Shown in pieces: positions 23,500-35,215 of a DNA stretch of 64,000 bases. A model generated the notes under the pieces. It was given only the letters and a program-made list of their open reading frames with translations, searched no databases and was not told where the DNA came from. The stretch's first letter is position 1, and each line of letters begins with the position of its first letter. The stretch is from Ptiloglossa arizonensis (taxonomy: Eukaryota > Arthropoda > Insecta > Hymenoptera > Colletidae): assembly GCF_051014685.1 (NCBI RefSeq), contig NW_027478769.1, positions 186,001 to 250,000 of the forward strand, in the 5' to 3' direction. A program made the translations under genes and the position numbers.

Positions 23500-26400
23500 T
23501 GCATCTGAAAGTAGAAACTCGCCCTATTACAGCGGTACGTTTATTTTTTCCCTAGGCCATTCTGGTTAAGCGTTTGGAGCAGCAGAATTGCCAAAAATTT
23601 TTTGCCTTCTCAACCATTTCTTAGCTTCAAAGTCCCATATCTCGCGAACGGATTGACCAAACCCAAAAATTCCTGTTACATCTGAAAGTAGAAAGCCGCC
23701 CGATTACATCGGTATGTGTATTTTTCCCCTAGGCCATTCTGGTTAAGCGTTTGGAGCAGCAGAATTGCGAAAAATTTTTTGCCTTCTCAACCATTTCTTG
23801 GCTTCAAACTACCATATCTCGCGAACGGATTGACCTAACCCAAATATTCCTACTGCATCTGAAAGTAGAAACTCGCCCGATTACAGCGGTACGTGTATTT
23901 TTTCCCTAGGCCATTCTGGTTAAGCGTTTGGAGCAGCAGAATTGCGAAAAATTTTTTGCCTTCTCAACCATTGCTTGTCTTCAAACTCCCATATCTCGCT
24001 AACGGATTGACCAAACCCAAAAATTCCTACTGCATCTGAAAGTAGAAACTCGCCCGATTACAGCGGTACGTGTATTTTTTCCCTAGGCCATTCTGGTTAA
24101 GCGTTTGGAGCAGCAGAATTGCGAAAAATGTTTTGCCTTCTCAACAATTTCTTGGCTTCAAACTCCCATATCTCGCGAACGGACTGACCTAACCCAAAAA
24201 TTCCTGTTGCGTCTGAAAGTAGAAACTCGACCGATTACAACGGTATTTTTATTTTTTCCTAGGCCATTCTGATTAAGCGTTTGGAGCATTAGAATTGCGA
24301 AAAATTTTTTGCCTTCTCAACCATTTCTTGGCTTCAAACTCCCATATCTCGCGAACGGATTGACCTAACCCAAAAATTCCTATTGCATCTGAAAGTAGAA
24401 ACTCGCCCGATTACAGCGGTACGTGTATTTTTTCCCTAAGCCATACTGGTTAAGCGTTTGGAGCAGCAGAATTGCGAAAAATTTTTTGCCTTCTCAACCA
24501 TTTCTTGTCTTCAAACTCCCATATCTCGCGAACGGTTTGACCTAACCCAAAAATTCCTGTTGCATCTGAAAGTAGAAGCTCGCCGGATTACAATGGTATG
24601 TGTATTTTTTCCCTAGCCCATGCTGGTTAAGCGTTTGGAGCAGCAGAATTGCGAAAAATTTGTTGCCTTCTCAACCATTTCTTAGCTTCAAAGTCCCGTA
24701 TCTCGCGAACGGATTGACCAAACCCAAAAATTCCTGCTGCTTCTGGAAGTAGAAACTCGCCCGATTACAAGGGTATGCGTATTTTTTCCCTAGGCCATTC
24801 TGGTTAAGCGTTTGGAGCAGCAGAATTGCGAAAAATTTCTTCTCTTCTCAACCATTTCTTAGCTTCAAAATCCCATATCTCGCGAACGGATTGACGTAAC
24901 CCAAAAATTCCTATTGCATTTGAAAGTAGAAACTCGCCCGATTACAACGGTACGTGAATTTATCCCTTAGGCCATTCTGGTTAAGCGATTGGAGCAGCAG
25001 AAGTGCGAAAAATTTATTGTTTTGTCAACCATTTCTTAGCTTCAAAGTCCCATATATCGCGAACGGATTGACCTAACCCAAAAATTCCTATTGCATCTGA
25101 AAGTAGAAACTCGCCCGATTACAACGGTATGTGTATTTTTTTCCTAGGCCAATCTGGTTAAGCGTTTGTAGCAGCAGAATTGCGAAAAATTTTTTGCGTT
25201 CTCAACCATTTCTTGGCATCAAACTCCCATATCTCGCGAACGGATTGACCTAACCCAAAAATTCCTGTTGCATCTGAAAGTAGAAACTCGCCCGATTACA
25301 ACGGTATGTGTATTTTTTCCATAGCGCACTCTGGTTAAGCGTTTGGAGCAGCAGAATTGCGGAAAATTTGTTGCCTTCTCAACCATTTCTTGGCTTCAAA
25401 CTCCCATATCTCGCGAACGGATTGACCTAACCTAAAAATTCCTATTGCATCTGAAAGTAGAAACTCGCTCGATTACAGCGGTACGTGTATTTTTTCCCTA
25501 GGCCATTCTGGTTGAGAGTTTGAAGCAGCAGAATTGCGAAAAATTTTTTGACTTCTCGACAATTTCTTGGTTTCAAACTCCCATATCTCGCGAACGGACT
25601 GACATAACCCAAAAATTCCTGTTGCGTCTGAAAGTAGAAACTCGCCCGGTTACAACGGTATGTGTATTTTTTCCCTAGGCCATTCTGGGTAAGCGTTTGG
25701 AGCAGCTGAATTGCGAAAATTTTTTGCCTTCTCAACCATTTCTTGGCTTCAAACTCTCATATCTCGCGAACGGATTGACCTAACCCAAAAATTCCTACTG
25801 CATCTGAAAGTAGAAACTCGCCCGATTACAGCGGTACGTGTATTTTTTCCCGTGGCCATTCTGGTTAAGCGTTTGGAGCAGCAGAATTGCGAAAAATTTT
25901 TTGCCTTCTCAACCATTTCTTGTCTTCAAACTCCCATATCTCGCGAACGGATTGACCTAACCCAATAATTCCTCTTGCATCTGAAAGTAGAAGCTCGCCC
26001 GATTACAACGGTATGTGTATTTTCTCCCTAGCCCATGCTGGTTAAGCGTTTGGAGCAGCAGAATTGCGAAAAATTTGTTGCCTTCTCAACCATTTCTTAG
26101 CTTCAAAGTCCCATATCTCGCGAACGGATTGACCAAACCCAAAAATTCCTGCTGCGTCTGAAAGTAGAAACTCGCCCGATTACAGCGGTATGTGTATTTT
26201 TTCCCTAGGCCATTCTGGTTAAGCGTTTGGAGCAGCAGAATTGCGAAAAATTTCTTGCCTTCTCAACCATTTCTTGGCTTCAAACTCCCATATCTCGCGA
26301 ACGGATTGTCCTAACCGAAAAATTCCTATTGCATCTGAAAGTAGAAACTCGCCCGATTACAGCGGTACGTGTATTTTTTCCCTAGGCCATACTGGTTAAG

Positions 26401-28700
26401 CGTTTGGAGCAGCAGAATTGCGAAAAATTTGTTGTCTTCTCAACCATTTCTTAGCTTCAAACTCCCATATCTCGCGAACGGATTGACCTAACCCAAAAAT
26501 TGCTGTTACATCTGAAAGTAGAAACTCGCCCGATTACAACGGTATGTGTATTTTTTCCCTAGGCCATTCTGGTTAAGCGTTTGGAGCATTAGAATTGCGA
26601 AAAATTTTTTGCCTTCTCAACCATTTCTTGGCTTCAAACTCCCATATCTCGCGAACGGATTGACCTAAGCCAAAAATTCCTGTTACGTGTGAAAGTGGAA
26701 ACTCGCCCGATTTCAACGGTACGTGAATTTATCCCTTAGGCCATTCTGGTTAAGCGATTGGAGCAGCAGAAGTGCGAAAAATTTATTGTTTTGTCAACCA
26801 TTTCTTAGCTTCAAAGCCCCATATCTCGCGAACGGATTGACCTAAGCCAAAAATTCCTGTTGCGTGTGAAAGTGGAAACTCGCCCGATTACAACGGTATG
26901 TGTATATTTTCCCTAGCCCATTCTGGTTAAGCGTTTGGAGCATCGGAATTGCGGAAAAATTTGTTGTCTTCTCAAACATTTCTTAGCTTCAAAGTCCCAT
27001 ATCTCGCGAACGGATTGACCAAACCCAAAAATTCCTGCTGCGCCAGCATGTAGAAACTCCCCCGATTACAACAGTATGTGTATTTCTTCCCTAGGCCATT
27101 CTGGTTAAGCGTTTGGAGCAGCAGAAGTGCGAAAACTTTGTTCTCTTCTTAACCATTTCTTAGCCTCAAACTCCCATATCTCGCGAACGGATTGACCTAA
27201 CCCAACAAATTCCTATTGCATCTGAAAGTAGAAACTCGCTCGATTACAGCGGTACGTGTATTTTTTCCCTAGGCCATTCTGGTTAAGATTTTGGAGCAGC
27301 AGAATTGCGAAAAATTTTTTGACTTCTCGACAATTTCTTGGTTTCAAACTCCCATATCTCGCGAACGGACTGACATAACGCAAAAATTCCTGTTGCGTCT
27401 GAAAGTAGAAACTCGCCCGGTTACAACGGTATGTGTATTTTTTCCCTAGGCCATTCTGGGTAAGCGTTTGGAGCAGCTGAATTGCGAAAATTTTTTGCCT
27501 TCTCAACCATTTCTTGGCTTCAAACTCCCATATCTCGCGAACGGATTGACCTAACCCAAAAATTCCTACTGCATCTGAAAGTAGAAACTCGTCCGATTAC
27601 AGCGGTATGTGTATTTTTTCCCGAGGCCATTCTGGTTAAGCGTTTGGAGCAGCAGAATTGCGAAAAATTTTTTGCCTTCTCAACCATTTCTTGTCTTCAA
27701 ACTCCCATATCTCGCGAACGGATTGACCTAACCCAAAAATTCCTCTTGCATCTGAAAGTAGAAGCTCGCCCGGTTACAACGGTATGTGTATTTTCTCCCT
27801 AGCCCATGCTGGTTAAGCGTTTGGAGCAGCAGAATTGCGAAAAATTTGTTGCCTTCTCAACCATTTCTTAGCTTCAAAGTCCCATATCTCGCGAACGGAT
27901 TGAACTAACCCAAAAATTCCTATTGCTTCTGAAAGTAGAAACTCGCCCGATTACAACGGTATGTGTATTTTTTCCCTAGGCCACTCTGGTTAAGCGTTTG
28001 GAGCAGCAGAATTGCGAAAAATTTTTTGCCTTCTCAACCATTTCTTGGCATCAAACTCCCATATCTCGCGAACGGATTGACCTAACCCAAAAATTCCTGT
28101 TGCATCTGAAAGTAGAAACTCGCCCGATTACAACGGTATGTGTATTTTTTCCATAGCGCACTCTGGTTAAGCGTTTGGAGCAGCAGAATTGCGGAAAATT
28201 TGTTGCCTTCTCAACCATTTCTTGACTTCAAACTCCCATATCTCGCGAACGGATTGACCTAAGCCAAAAATTCCTGTTGCGTGTGAAAGTGGAAACTCGC
28301 CCGGTTACAACGGTATGTGTATTTTTTCCCTAGCCCATTCTGGTTAAGCGTTTGGAGCATCATAATTGCGAAAAATTTGTTGTCCTCTCAACCATTTCTT
28401 AGCTTCAAAGTCCCATATCTCGCGAACGGATTGAACTAACCCAAAAATTCCTATTGCTTCTGAAAGTAGAAACTCGCCCGATTACAATGGTACGTGAATT
28501 TATCCCTTAGGCCATTCTGGTTAAGCGATTGGAGCAGCAGAAGTGCGAAAAATTTATTGTTTTGTCAACCATTTCTTAGCTTCAAAGCCCCATATCTCGC
28601 GAACGGATTGACCTAAGCCAAAAATTCCTGTTGCGTGTGAAAGTGGAAACTCGCCCGATTACAACGGTATGTGTATTTTTTCCCTAGCCCATTCTGGTTA
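23500..28700 (+). repeat. 5.2-kb segmental copy, partner of 41,190-46,390
   Basis: The offset to the partner is a constant 17,691 bp over the whole stretch. It begins with CGCCCTATTACAGCGG and GTACGTTTATTTT at 23,520 and 41,211. Isolated differences are seen, such as TTTATCCC against TTTATTCC and GCGGTACG against GCGGAACG. The likeness ends where 28,700 continues with GCAGCAGAATTGCG but 46,390 continues with GCATCGGAATTGCGG. Confidence 0.85.
25442..28700 (+). repeat. 10-monomer higher-order repeat (1,771 bp), group in unit 3
   Basis: Monomers 1-4 and 8-10 of the unit starting at 25,442 correspond to those of the unit starting at 27,213. The shared marks are GCTCGATTACAGCGG with GACTTCTCGACAATTTC, then CTGGGTAAGCG with GCAGCTGAATTG, then CCCGTGG or CCCGAGG, then TTTTCTCCCTAGCCCATGC, and later GTGAATTTATCCC with GCGATTGGAGC. 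Monomers 5-7 differ between the two copies, so the unit is itself a mosaic. Confidence 0.82.
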
Positions 28701-28834
28701 AGCGTTTGGAGCAGCAGAATTGCGAAAAATTTTTTGCCTTCTCAACCATTTCTTGGCATCAAACTCCCATATCTCGCGAACGGATTGACCTAACCCAAAA
28801 ATTCCTGTTGCATCTAAAAGCAGAAACTCGCCCG

Positions 28835-30615
28835 ATTGCAACGGTATGTGTATTTTTGCCCTAGGCCATAGTAGTTATTGGTTTCGAGTATCAGACTTGC
28901 GAAAATTTTGATGGTTTCTCATCCATTCCTTATCTTCAAACTCCCATATCTCGCGAACGGATTGACGAACACGAGAAATTCCTATTGCATCTGAAAGCAG
29001 AAACTCGCCCGATTTCAACGGTATGTGTACTTTTCCACTAGGCCATTCCAGTTATTGGTTTCGAGTATCAGATCAGCGAAAATTTTTGTGGTTTCTCAAC
29101 CATCCTTAACTTCAAACTCCCATATCTCGCGAACGAATGGACGAACTCGAGAAATTCCTGCTGCATCTGAAAGCAGGATCTCGCCCGATTACAACGGTAT
29201 GTGTATTTTTCCCCTAGGCCATAGTAGTTATTGGTTTCGAGTATCAGACTTGCGAAAATTTTGATTGTTTCTCATCCATTCCTTAACTTCAAACTCCCAT
29301 ATCTCGCAAACGGATTGACGAACTCGAGAAATTCCTGTTGCATCTGAAAGTAGAAACTCGCCCGATTACAATGGTATGTGTATTTTTCCCCTAGGCCTTT
29401 GTAGTTATTGGTTTCGGGAATCAGACTTGCGAAAATTTTGATGGTTTCTCAACCATTCCTTAAATGCAAACTCCCATATCTCGCGAACGGAGTGACGAAC
29501 TCGAGAAATTCCTGTTGCATCTGAAAGTGGAAACTCGCCCGTTTACAAAGGTATGTATATTTTTCCCCTAGGCCTTTGTAGTTATTGGTTTCGTGAATCA
29601 AACTTGCGAAAATTTTGATGGTTTCTCAACCATTCCTTAAATGCAAACTCCCATATCTCGCGAACGGATTGACGAACTCGAGAAATTCCTGTTGCATCTG
29701 AAAGCAGAAACTCGCCCGATTACAACGGTATGTGTATTTTTGCCCCAGGCAATAGTAGTTATTGGTTTCGTGTATCAGACTTGCGAAAATTTTGATTGTT
29801 TCTCAAACATTCCTTAACTTCAAACTCCCATATCTTGCGAACGGATTGACGAACTCGAGAAATTCCTATTGCATCTGAAAGTAGAAACTCGCCCCATTAC
29901 AATGGTGTTTGTGCTTTTCTCCTAGGCCATTCCAGTTATTGGTTTCGAGTAACAGACCAGCGAAAATTTTGATGGTTTCTCAACCTTTCCATAACATCAA
30001 ACTCCCATATCTCGCGAACGGATTGACGAACTCGAAATATTCCTGTTGCATCTGAAAGTAGAAACTCGCCCCATTACAATGGTGTTTGTGCTTTTCTCCT
30101 AGGCCATTCCAGTTATTGGTTTCGAGTAACAGACCAGCGAAAATTTTGATGGTTTCTCAACCTTTCCTTAACTTCAAACTCCCATATCTCGCGAACGGAT
30201 TGACGAACTCGAGAAATTCCTGTTGCATCTGAAAGTAGAAACTCGCCCGATTACAACGGTATGTGTATTTTTCCCCTAGGCCTTTGTAGTTATTGGTTTC
30301 GGGAATCAGACTTGCGAAAATTTTGATGGCTTCTCAACCATTCCTTAAATGCAAACTCCCATATCTCGCGAACGGAATGACGAACTCGAGAAATTCCTGT
30401 TGCATCTGAAAGTGGAAACTCGCCCGATTACAAAGGTATGTATATTTTTCCCCTAGGCCTTTGTAGTTATTGGTTTCGTGAATCAGACTTGCGAAAATTT
30501 TGATTGTTTCTCAAACATTCCTTAATTTCAAACTCCCATATCTTGCGAACGGATTGACGAACTCGAGAAATTCCTGCTGCATCTGAAAGTAGAAACTCGC
30601 CCGATTACAACGGTA
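28835..30615 (+). repeat. Family B block 3 (about 10 monomers)
   Basis: The order differs from blocks 1 and 2. It opens at the point equivalent to about 9,010 of unit 1. It includes two successive monomers with GGTGTTTGTGCTTTTCTCC and GAGTAACAGACC (about 29,895-30,160), one a local copy of the other. It returns to A at about 30,580-30,625. Confidence 0.9.
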
Positions 30616-32705
30616 TGTGTATTTTTTCCCTAAGCCATACTGGTTAAGCGTTTGGAGCATTAGAATTGCGAAAAATTGTTTGCCTTCTCAACCATTTCTT
30701 GGCTTCAAACTCCCATATCTCGCGAACGGATTGACGTAACCCAAAAATTCCTATTGCATCTGAAAGTAGAAACTCGCCAGATTACAGCGGTACGTGTTTT
30801 TTTTCCCTAGGCCATTCTGGTTAAGCGTTTGGAACAGCAGAATTGCGAAAAATTTTTGGCCTTCTCAACCATTTCTTGGCTTCAAACTCCCATATCTCGC
30901 GAACGGACTGACATAACCCAAAAATTCCTGTTGCGTCTGAAAGTAGAAACTCGCCCGATTACAACGGTATGTGTATTTTCTCCCTAGCCCATGCTGGTTA
31001 AGCGTTTGGAGCAGCAGAATTGCGAAAAATTTGTTGCCTTCTCAACCATTTCTTAGCTTCAAAGTCCCATATCTCGCGAACGGATTGACCAAACCCAAAA
31101 ATTCCTGCTGCGTCTGAAAGTAGAAACTCGACCGATTACAGCGGTATGTGTATTTTTTCCCTAGGCCATTCTGGTTAAGCGTTTGGAGCAGCAGAATTGC
31201 GAAAAATTTTTTGGCTTCTCAACAATTTCTTGGTTTCAAACTCCCATATCTCGCGAACGGACTGACCTAACCCAAAAATTCCTGTTGCGTCTGAAAGTAG
31301 AAACTCGCCCGATTACAACGGTATGTGTATTTTTTCCCTAGGCCATTCTGGTTAAGCGTTTGGAGCATTAGAATTGCGAAAAATTTTTTGCCTTCTCAAC
31401 CATTTCTTGGCTCCAAACTTCCATATCTCTCGAACGGATTGACCAAACCCAAAAATTCCTGCTGCGTCTGAAAATAGAAACTCGCCCGATTACAACGGTA
31501 TGCGTATTTTTTCCCTAGGCCATTCTGGTTAAGCGTTTGGAGCAGCAGAAGTGCGAAAAATTTGTTGTCTTCTCAACCATTTCTTAGCTTCAAACTCCCA
31601 TATCTCGCGAACGGATTGACCTAACCCAAAAATTCCTGTTGCGTCTGAAAGTAGAAACTCGCCCGATTACAACGGTATGTGTATTTTTTCCCTAGGCCAT
31701 TCTGGTTAAGCGTTTGGAGCATTAGAATTGCGAAAAATTTTTTGCCTTCTCAACCATTTCTTGGCTCCAAACTTCCATATCTCTCGAACGGATTGACCAA
31801 ACCCAAAAATTCCTGCTGCGTCTGAAAATAGAAACTCGCCCGATTACAACGGTATGCGTATTTTTTCCCTAGGCCATTCTGGTTAAGCGTTTGGAGCAGC
31901 AGAAGTGCGAAAAATTTGTTGTCTTCTCAACCATTTCTTAGCTTCAAACTCCCATATCTCGCGAACGGATTGACCTAACCCAAAAATTGCTGTTACATCT
32001 GAAAGTAGAAACTCGCCCGATTACAACGGTATGTGTATTTTTTCCCTGGGCCATTCCGGTTAAGCGTTTGGAGCAGCAGAATTGCGAAAAATGTTTTGCC
32101 TTCTCAACAATTTCTTGGTTTCAAACTCCCATATCTCGCGAACGGACTGACCTAACCCAAAAATTCCTGTTGCGTCTGAAAGTAGAAACTCGACCGATTA
32201 CAACGGTATGTGTATTTTTTCCTAGGCCATTCTGATTAAGCGTTTGGAGCATTAGAATTGCGATAAATTTTTTGCCTTCTCAACCATTTCTTGGCTTCAA
32301 ACTCCCATATCTCGCGAACGGATTGACCTAACCCAAAAATTCCTATTGCATCTGAAAGTAGAAGCTCGCCCGATTACAGTGGAACGTGTATTTTTTCCCT
32401 AAGCCATACTGGTTAAGCGTTTGGAGCAGCAGAATTGCGAAAAATTTGTTGTCTTCTCAACCATTTCTTAGCTTCAAACTCCCATATCTCGCGAACGGTT
32501 TGACCTAACCCAAAAATTGCTGTTACGTCTGAAAGTAGAAACTCGCCCGATTACAACGGTATGTGTATTTTTTCCCTGGGCCATTCCGGTTAAGCGTTTG
32601 GAGCAGCAGAATTGCGAAAAATGTTTTGCCTTCTCAACAATTTCTTGGTTTCAAACTCCCATATCTCGCGAACGGATTGACCTACCCCAAAAATTCCTAT
32701 TGCAT
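30615..32705 (+). repeat. Family A block 4 (about 12 monomers)
   Basis: A short A stretch lies between two B blocks. It holds an exact-looking two-monomer duplication (354 bp) with the unusual core TATCTCTCGAACGG at about 31,422 and again at 31,776. It also holds the three-monomer (530 bp) repeat with CCCTGGGCCATTCCGG at about 32,044 and 32,574. Its right part matches 57,985-58,890. Confidence 0.9.
31262..31969 (+). repeat. Two-monomer tandem duplication (2 x 354 bp)
   Basis: The pair of monomers with GGCTCCAAACTTCC, TATCTCTCGAACGG and GCGTCTGAAAATAGAAAC occurs twice in a row, 354 bp apart; GACCAAACCC is at 31,441 and 31,795. I see no difference between the two copies. The core variant TCTCTCGAACGG is not seen elsewhere in the window, which points to a very recent event. 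Confidence 0.85.
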
Positions 32706-35215
32706 CTGAAAGCAGAAACTCGCCCGATTTCAACGGTATGTGAACGTTTCCCCTAGGCCATTCCAGTTATTGGTTTCGAGTATCAAATCAGCGAAAATTT
32801 TGGTGGTTTCTCAACCATTCCTTAACTTCGAACTCCCATATCTCGCGAACGGAATGACGAACGCGAGAAATTCCAGTGGCATCTGAAAGTAGAAACTCGC
32901 CCGATTACAATGGTGTGTGTATTTTTGCCCTAGGCCTTTGTAGTTATTGGTTTCTGGTATCAGGATCGCATAAATTTTGATGGTTTCTCAACCATTCCTT
33001 AATTCAAACTCCCATATCTCGCGAACGGATTGACGAACACGAGAAACTCCTATTGCATCTGAAAGCAGAAACTCGCCCGATTTCAAGGGTACGTGTACTT
33101 TTCCCCTAGGCCATTCCAGTTATTGGTTTCGAGTATCAGACCAGCGAAAATTTTGATTGTTTCTCAACCATTCCTTAACTTCAAACTCCCATATCTCGCA
33201 AACGGATTGACGAACTCGAGAAATTCCTGTTGCACCTGAAAGTAGAAACTCGCCCGATTACAATGGTATGTGTATTTTTCCCCTAGGCCTTTGTAGTTAT
33301 TGGTTTCGGGAATCAGACTTGCGAAAATTTTGATGGTTTCTCAACCATTCCTTAAATGCAAACTCCCATATCTCGCGAACGGAATGACGAACTCGAGAAA
33401 TTCCTGTTGCATCTGAAAGTGGAAACTCGCCCGATTACAAAGGTATGTATATTTTTCCCCTAGGCCTTTGTAGTTATTGGTTTCGTGAATCAGACTTGCG
33501 AAAATTTTGATGGTTTCTCAACCATTCCTTAAATGCAAACTCCCATATCTCGCGAACGGATTGACGAACTCGAGAAATTCCTGTTGCATCTGAAAGCAGA
33601 AACTCGCCCGATTACAATGGTGTATGTACTTTTCCCCTAGGCCATTCCAGTTATTGGTTTCGAGTATCAGACCAGCGAAAATTTTGATTGTTTCTCAAAC
33701 ATTCCTTAACTTCAAACTCCCACATCTTGCGAACGGATTGACGAACTCGAGAAATTCCTATTGCATCTGAAAGCAGAAACTCGCCCGGTTACAATGGTAC
33801 GTGTATTTTTGCCCTAGGCCATAGTAGTTATTGGTTTCGAGTATCAGACTTGCGAAAATTTTGATTGTTTCTCAACCATTCCTTAATTTCAAACTCCCAT
33901 ATCTCGCGAACGGATTGACCAACTCGAGAAATTCCTGCTGCATCTGAAAGTAGAAACTCGCCCGATTACAACGGTATGTGTATTTTTCCCCTAGGCCTTT
34001 GTAGTTATTGGTTTCGAGTATCAGGCTTGCGAAAATTTTGATGGTTTCTCAACCATTCCATGACTCCAAACTCCCATATCTCGCGAACGGAATGACGTAC
34101 TCGAGAAATTCCTGTTGCATCTGAAAGCAGAAACTCGCCCGATTACAACGGTATGTGTATTTTTCCCCTAGGCATTTGTAGTTATTGGTTTCGAGTATCA
34201 GGCTTGCGAAAATTTTGATGGTTTCTCAACCATTCCATAACTTCAAACTCCCATATCTCGCGAACGGATTGACGAACTCGAAATATTCCTGTTGCATCTG
34301 AAAGTAGAAACTCGCCCCATTACAATGGTGTTTGTGCTTTTCTCCTAGGCCATTCCAGTTATTGGTTTCGAGTAACAGACCAGCGAAAATTTTGATGGTT
34401 TCTCAACCATTCCTTAACTTCAAACTCCCATATCTCGCGAACGGATTGACGAACTCGAGAAATTCCTGTTGCATCTGAAAGTAGAAACTCGCCCGATTAC
34501 AACGGTATGTGTATTTTTCCCCTAGGCCTTTGTAGTTATTGGTTTCGGGAATCAGACTTGCGAAAATTTTGATGGTTTCTCAACCATTCCTTAAATGCAA
34601 ACTCCCATATCTCGCGAACGGAATGACGAACTCGAGAAATTCCTGTTGCATCTGAAAGTGGAAACTCGCCCGATTACAAAGGTACGTATATTTTTCCCCT
34701 AGGCCTTTGTAGTTATTGGTTTCGGGAATCAGACTTGCGAAAATTTTGATGGTTTCTCAACCATTCCTTAAATGCAAACTCCCATATCTCGCGAACGGAT
34801 TGACGAACTCGAGAAATTCCTATTGCATCTGAAAGTAGAAACTCGCCCGATTACAACGGTATGTGTATTTTTGCCCTAGGCAATAGTAGTTATTGGTTTC
34901 GTGTATCAGACAGGCGAAAATTTTTATTGTTTCTCAAACATTCTTTACTTCAAACTCCCATATCTTGCGAACGGATTGACGAACTCGAGAAATTCCTATT
35001 GCATCTGAAAGCAGAAACTCGCCCGATTACAACGGTACGTGTATTTTTGCCCTAGGCCATAGTAGTTATTGGTTTCGAGTATCAGACTTGCGAAAATTAT
35101 GATTGTTTCTCAACCATTCCTTAATTTCAAACTCCCATATCTCGCGAACGGATTGACGAACTCGAGAAATTCCTTCTGCATCTGAAAGTAGAAACTCGCC
35201 CGATTACAACGGTAT
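32705..35215 (+). repeat. Family B block 4 (about 14 monomers)
   Basis: It opens with CATCTGAAAGCAG and GATTTCAACGGTATGTGAAC, a junction type also used at 58,890, 61,012 and 63,125. It contains the GGTGTTTGTGC monomer type again (about 34,326) and the CAATAGTAG type near 34,880. It ends within the shared stretch at about 35,180-35,225. Confidence 0.9.

Larger units (their letters stand above)
13269..25476 (+). repeat. Macro-unit 2 (12,208 bp, about 69 monomers)
   Basis: This is a tandem near-copy of macro-unit 1. The offset from unit 1 is 13,268 at the start. It falls to 13,091-13,092 after loss of one monomer near 13,590-13,608, and rises to 13,269 after a net gain of one near 15,913-16,200. 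It drops to 12,208 after loss of 1,061 bp (six B monomers) near 21,275-21,295. Elsewhere the compared stretches differ only by isolated bases, for example TTTTCTTC at 5,930 against TTGTCTTC here. Such likeness over 12 kb implies recent duplication or very efficient homogenisation. Confidence 0.88.
22655..28835 (+). repeat. Family A block 3 (about 35 monomers)
   Basis: It spans the macro-unit 2/3 join at 25,476/25,477 and includes two starts of the 10-monomer unit at 25,442 and 27,213. From about 23,500 to 28,700 it is repeated at 41,190-46,390 with constant offset 17,691. The change to B is a chimeric monomer at about 28,811-28,858: an A front followed by CATCTAAAAGCAG and then TTTTTGCCCTAGGCCATAG. 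Confidence 0.9.
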
